Of a DNA stretch of 64,000 nt, positions 62,859 through 64,000 are shown in pieces. Under the pieces are notes generated by a model. It was not told the origin of the DNA. It did not search any database and saw only the letters and a list, made by a program, of their open reading frames with translations. The DNA is from Chelatococcus asaccharovorans (GTDB lineage: Bacteria; Pseudomonadota; Alphaproteobacteria; Rhizobiales; Beijerinckiaceae), in assembly GCF_003201475.1 (NCBI RefSeq), contig NZ_QJJK01000008.1, forward strand, positions 62,001-126,000. Reading direction: 5' to 3'. Each line of letters begins with the position of its first letter. Position 1 is the first letter of the stretch. Both the position numbers and the translations under genes were made by a program.

Positions 62859-63610
62859 CGCTCCAGCTCGATCAGGTCGGGGCCTATTACGGCAAGACGT
62901 TGACGGTCTCGGAGATCAGCACGCCGGTGCTGAAAGGGGGCGAGATCGTCGCCGTCATCGGCCCGAATGCCGCGGGCAAGTCGACATTATTCAAGCGGGT
63001 CGCCGGCCTCCTGAAGGGGCCGGGACATATTCGCCTGGAGGGCAGCGCCAAAGGCAAGCGGGCCATCAGCTACATGCCGCAGGACAGTTCGGCGAATGCG
63101 GTGTTGACGGTCTATGAATCGATCCTGCTGGCACGGAAGCAGGGCCAGTCGTGGAGCGTCCGTGATGACGACCTCCGCCTGATCGATCACATCATGGAAG
63201 CGCTCGACATCCGGGATCTGAGCTTCCGCGATCTCGGCGCGCTGAGCGGGGGGCAGCGCCAGCTCGTGTCCATCGCCCAGACATTGGCGCGCGAGCCCGA
63301 CGTCATCATCATGGACGAACCGACCAGCGCGCTCGATCTCCACAGGCAGATGGAAGTGCTCGCCTTCATGCGCAAGCAGGCGAAGCAGCGCGGCATGATC
63401 GTCATGATCGCGATCCATGACCTCAATCAGGCCCTTCGCTTCGCAGACAAGACGCTGATCATCGCCAAGGGCCGGATGGTCGCCTGTGGCCTCTCCGGCG
63501 ACATCATCACGGCCGATATGTTGCGGGATGTCTATCGCGTTGAAGCCAGGATCGAGCGCTGTTCCCGCGATCTCAGCCACGTCATCGTCGACGGCAATTT
63601 AGCCGTCTGA
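62852..63610 (+). CDS. iron-chelate-type ABC transporter ATP-binding protein
   Basis: This 252-residue ATPase has Walker A GPNAAGKST (about residue 37), Q-loop YMPQDS, signature LSGGQRQLVSIAQTL, Walker B VIIMDEPTSALD and His loop IAIHDLNQALRF, as in the FecE/BtuD group. It overlaps the FecCD permease gene and completes the importer. A 113-bp gap without a gene follows. Confidence 0.94.
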   Translation: MVTLQLDQVGAYYGKTLTVSEISTPVLKGGEIVAVIGPNAAGKSTLFKRVAGLLKGPGHIRLEGSAKGKRAISYMPQDSSANAVLTVYESILLARKQGQSWSVRDDDLRLIDHIMEALDIRDLSFRDLGALSGGQRQLVSIAQTLAREPDVIIMDEPTSALDLHRQMEVLAFMRKQAKQRGMIVMIAIHDLNQALRFADKTLIIAKGRMVACGLSGDIITADMLRDVYRVEARIERCSRDLSHVIVDGNLAV

Positions 63611-63723
63611 CGCGCGTATGACCGCTGGACGGTTCATCGGGACATAATCGCGAAGCATCTTCGCGCGAACTCGGCCCGAGCCCCTGTTCGATGTCTCGGC
63701 CAAGCTTGTCATGACCGGTGCGG

Positions 63724-64000
63724 TCAGCGCGCTTTGTCGAGGAAGGCACGCACCAGGGCCACGGTCGCGGTTGGGTTCTCTTCCATGATCCAATGGCCGG
63801 AGTCTGGAATGACACCCACGGTCACGTCGGTTGCCGCGTCGTGCATTGTGGCGGCCATCGCCGCGCCGAATGACGTCGCGCCGCCGACCGCCAGCACCGG
63901 CATGGTGAGTTTGCCGCCGGCCGCCAGATAGGCGCGGTTGTCGATGGCGTCCTGGTCGAAGGCGGCGAATTGGGCGAAGCCTGAATGCATTGCGCCTGGC
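63724..64000 (-). CDS. alpha/beta hydrolase, C-terminal part (5' end outside window)
   Basis: The final ~92 codons read TMPVLAVGGATSFGAAM with a catalytic-Asp-region strand, then VIPDSGHWIMEENPTATVAL carrying the catalytic His, and ALVRAFLDKAR at the end. This is the C-terminal third of an epoxide hydrolase/haloalkane dehalogenase-like enzyme. The nucleophile part lies beyond the right edge, so the substrate class cannot be told. Confidence 0.85.
   Translation of the reverse strand, partial: PGAMHSGFAQFAAFDQDAIDNRAYLAAGGKLTMPVLAVGGATSFGAAMAATMHDAATDVTVGVIPDSGHWIMEENPTATVALVRAFLDKAR

Overview
The window is GC-rich chromosomal DNA from an alphaproteobacterium, most likely of the order Hyphomicrobiales (Rhizobiales). 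Three things point there: the gene content (PRC-barrel and CsbD stress proteins, DUF1254 protein, Rhizobiales-style glycosyltransferases, PhoX, SRAP); an exact EcfG-type general-stress promoter (GGAAC-N16-CGTT); and a GAAC-N7-GAAC box, which is the alphaproteobacterial LexA motif read on the other strand. I cannot name a genus with confidence.

Layout, 1-44 kb (core-like). A truncated ABC exporter with a degenerate Walker A motif (1-1300, minus) diverges from four tightly coupled glycan genes (1392-7188): two GT4 enzymes, one MurG/COG4671-like enzyme, and a COG4671-like/deacetylase fusion. A complete peptide-type ABC importer follows (7424-13570). Next come a PRC-barrel stress protein, a DEAD-box helicase, a MocR regulator divergent from an EamA transporter plus PaiB, the pbpC/alpha-2-macroglobulin pair (19477-27189), a lone phnM, an outer-membrane protein with manC, and uxuA. 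A GGDEF protein is followed by a prephenate dehydrogenase that has a 16-codon leader peptide with tandem Tyr codons. After that come an SMR transporter, a hypothetical protein ending in nine hexapeptide repeats, CsbD, a DUF1254 protein divergent from an AraC regulator, and a two-gene ABC exporter.

Layout, 44-58 kb (accessory, decayed). A tRNA-Pro(CGG) with encoded CCA marks the start of a patchy region. It holds a frameshifted small gene, phased palindromes, a complete IS3 element with inverted repeats and a 3-bp target duplication, an arylsulfatase, a split SpvB/Rhs locus with an orphan C-terminal toxin and an Imm27-like immunity gene, frameshifted cupin and DUF4214 genes, transposase scars, and a phosphotransferase. 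Inside it sit an intact SRAP (HMCES/YedK) gene behind a LexA box and a Tat-exported PhoX phosphatase.

Layout, 58-64 kb. A secreted GH16-RTX-DUF4214 protein, a methyltransferase divergent from an iron-chelate-type ABC importer (binding protein, FecCD permease, ATPase), and the C-terminal end of an alpha/beta hydrolase.

The most interesting points are the candidate tyrosine-leader attenuator ahead of prephenate dehydrogenase, the coupled glycan-assembly cluster with its exporter and fusion enzyme, and the orphan Rhs toxin/immunity cassette. All functions are inferred from reading the translated sequence; no database search was possible.
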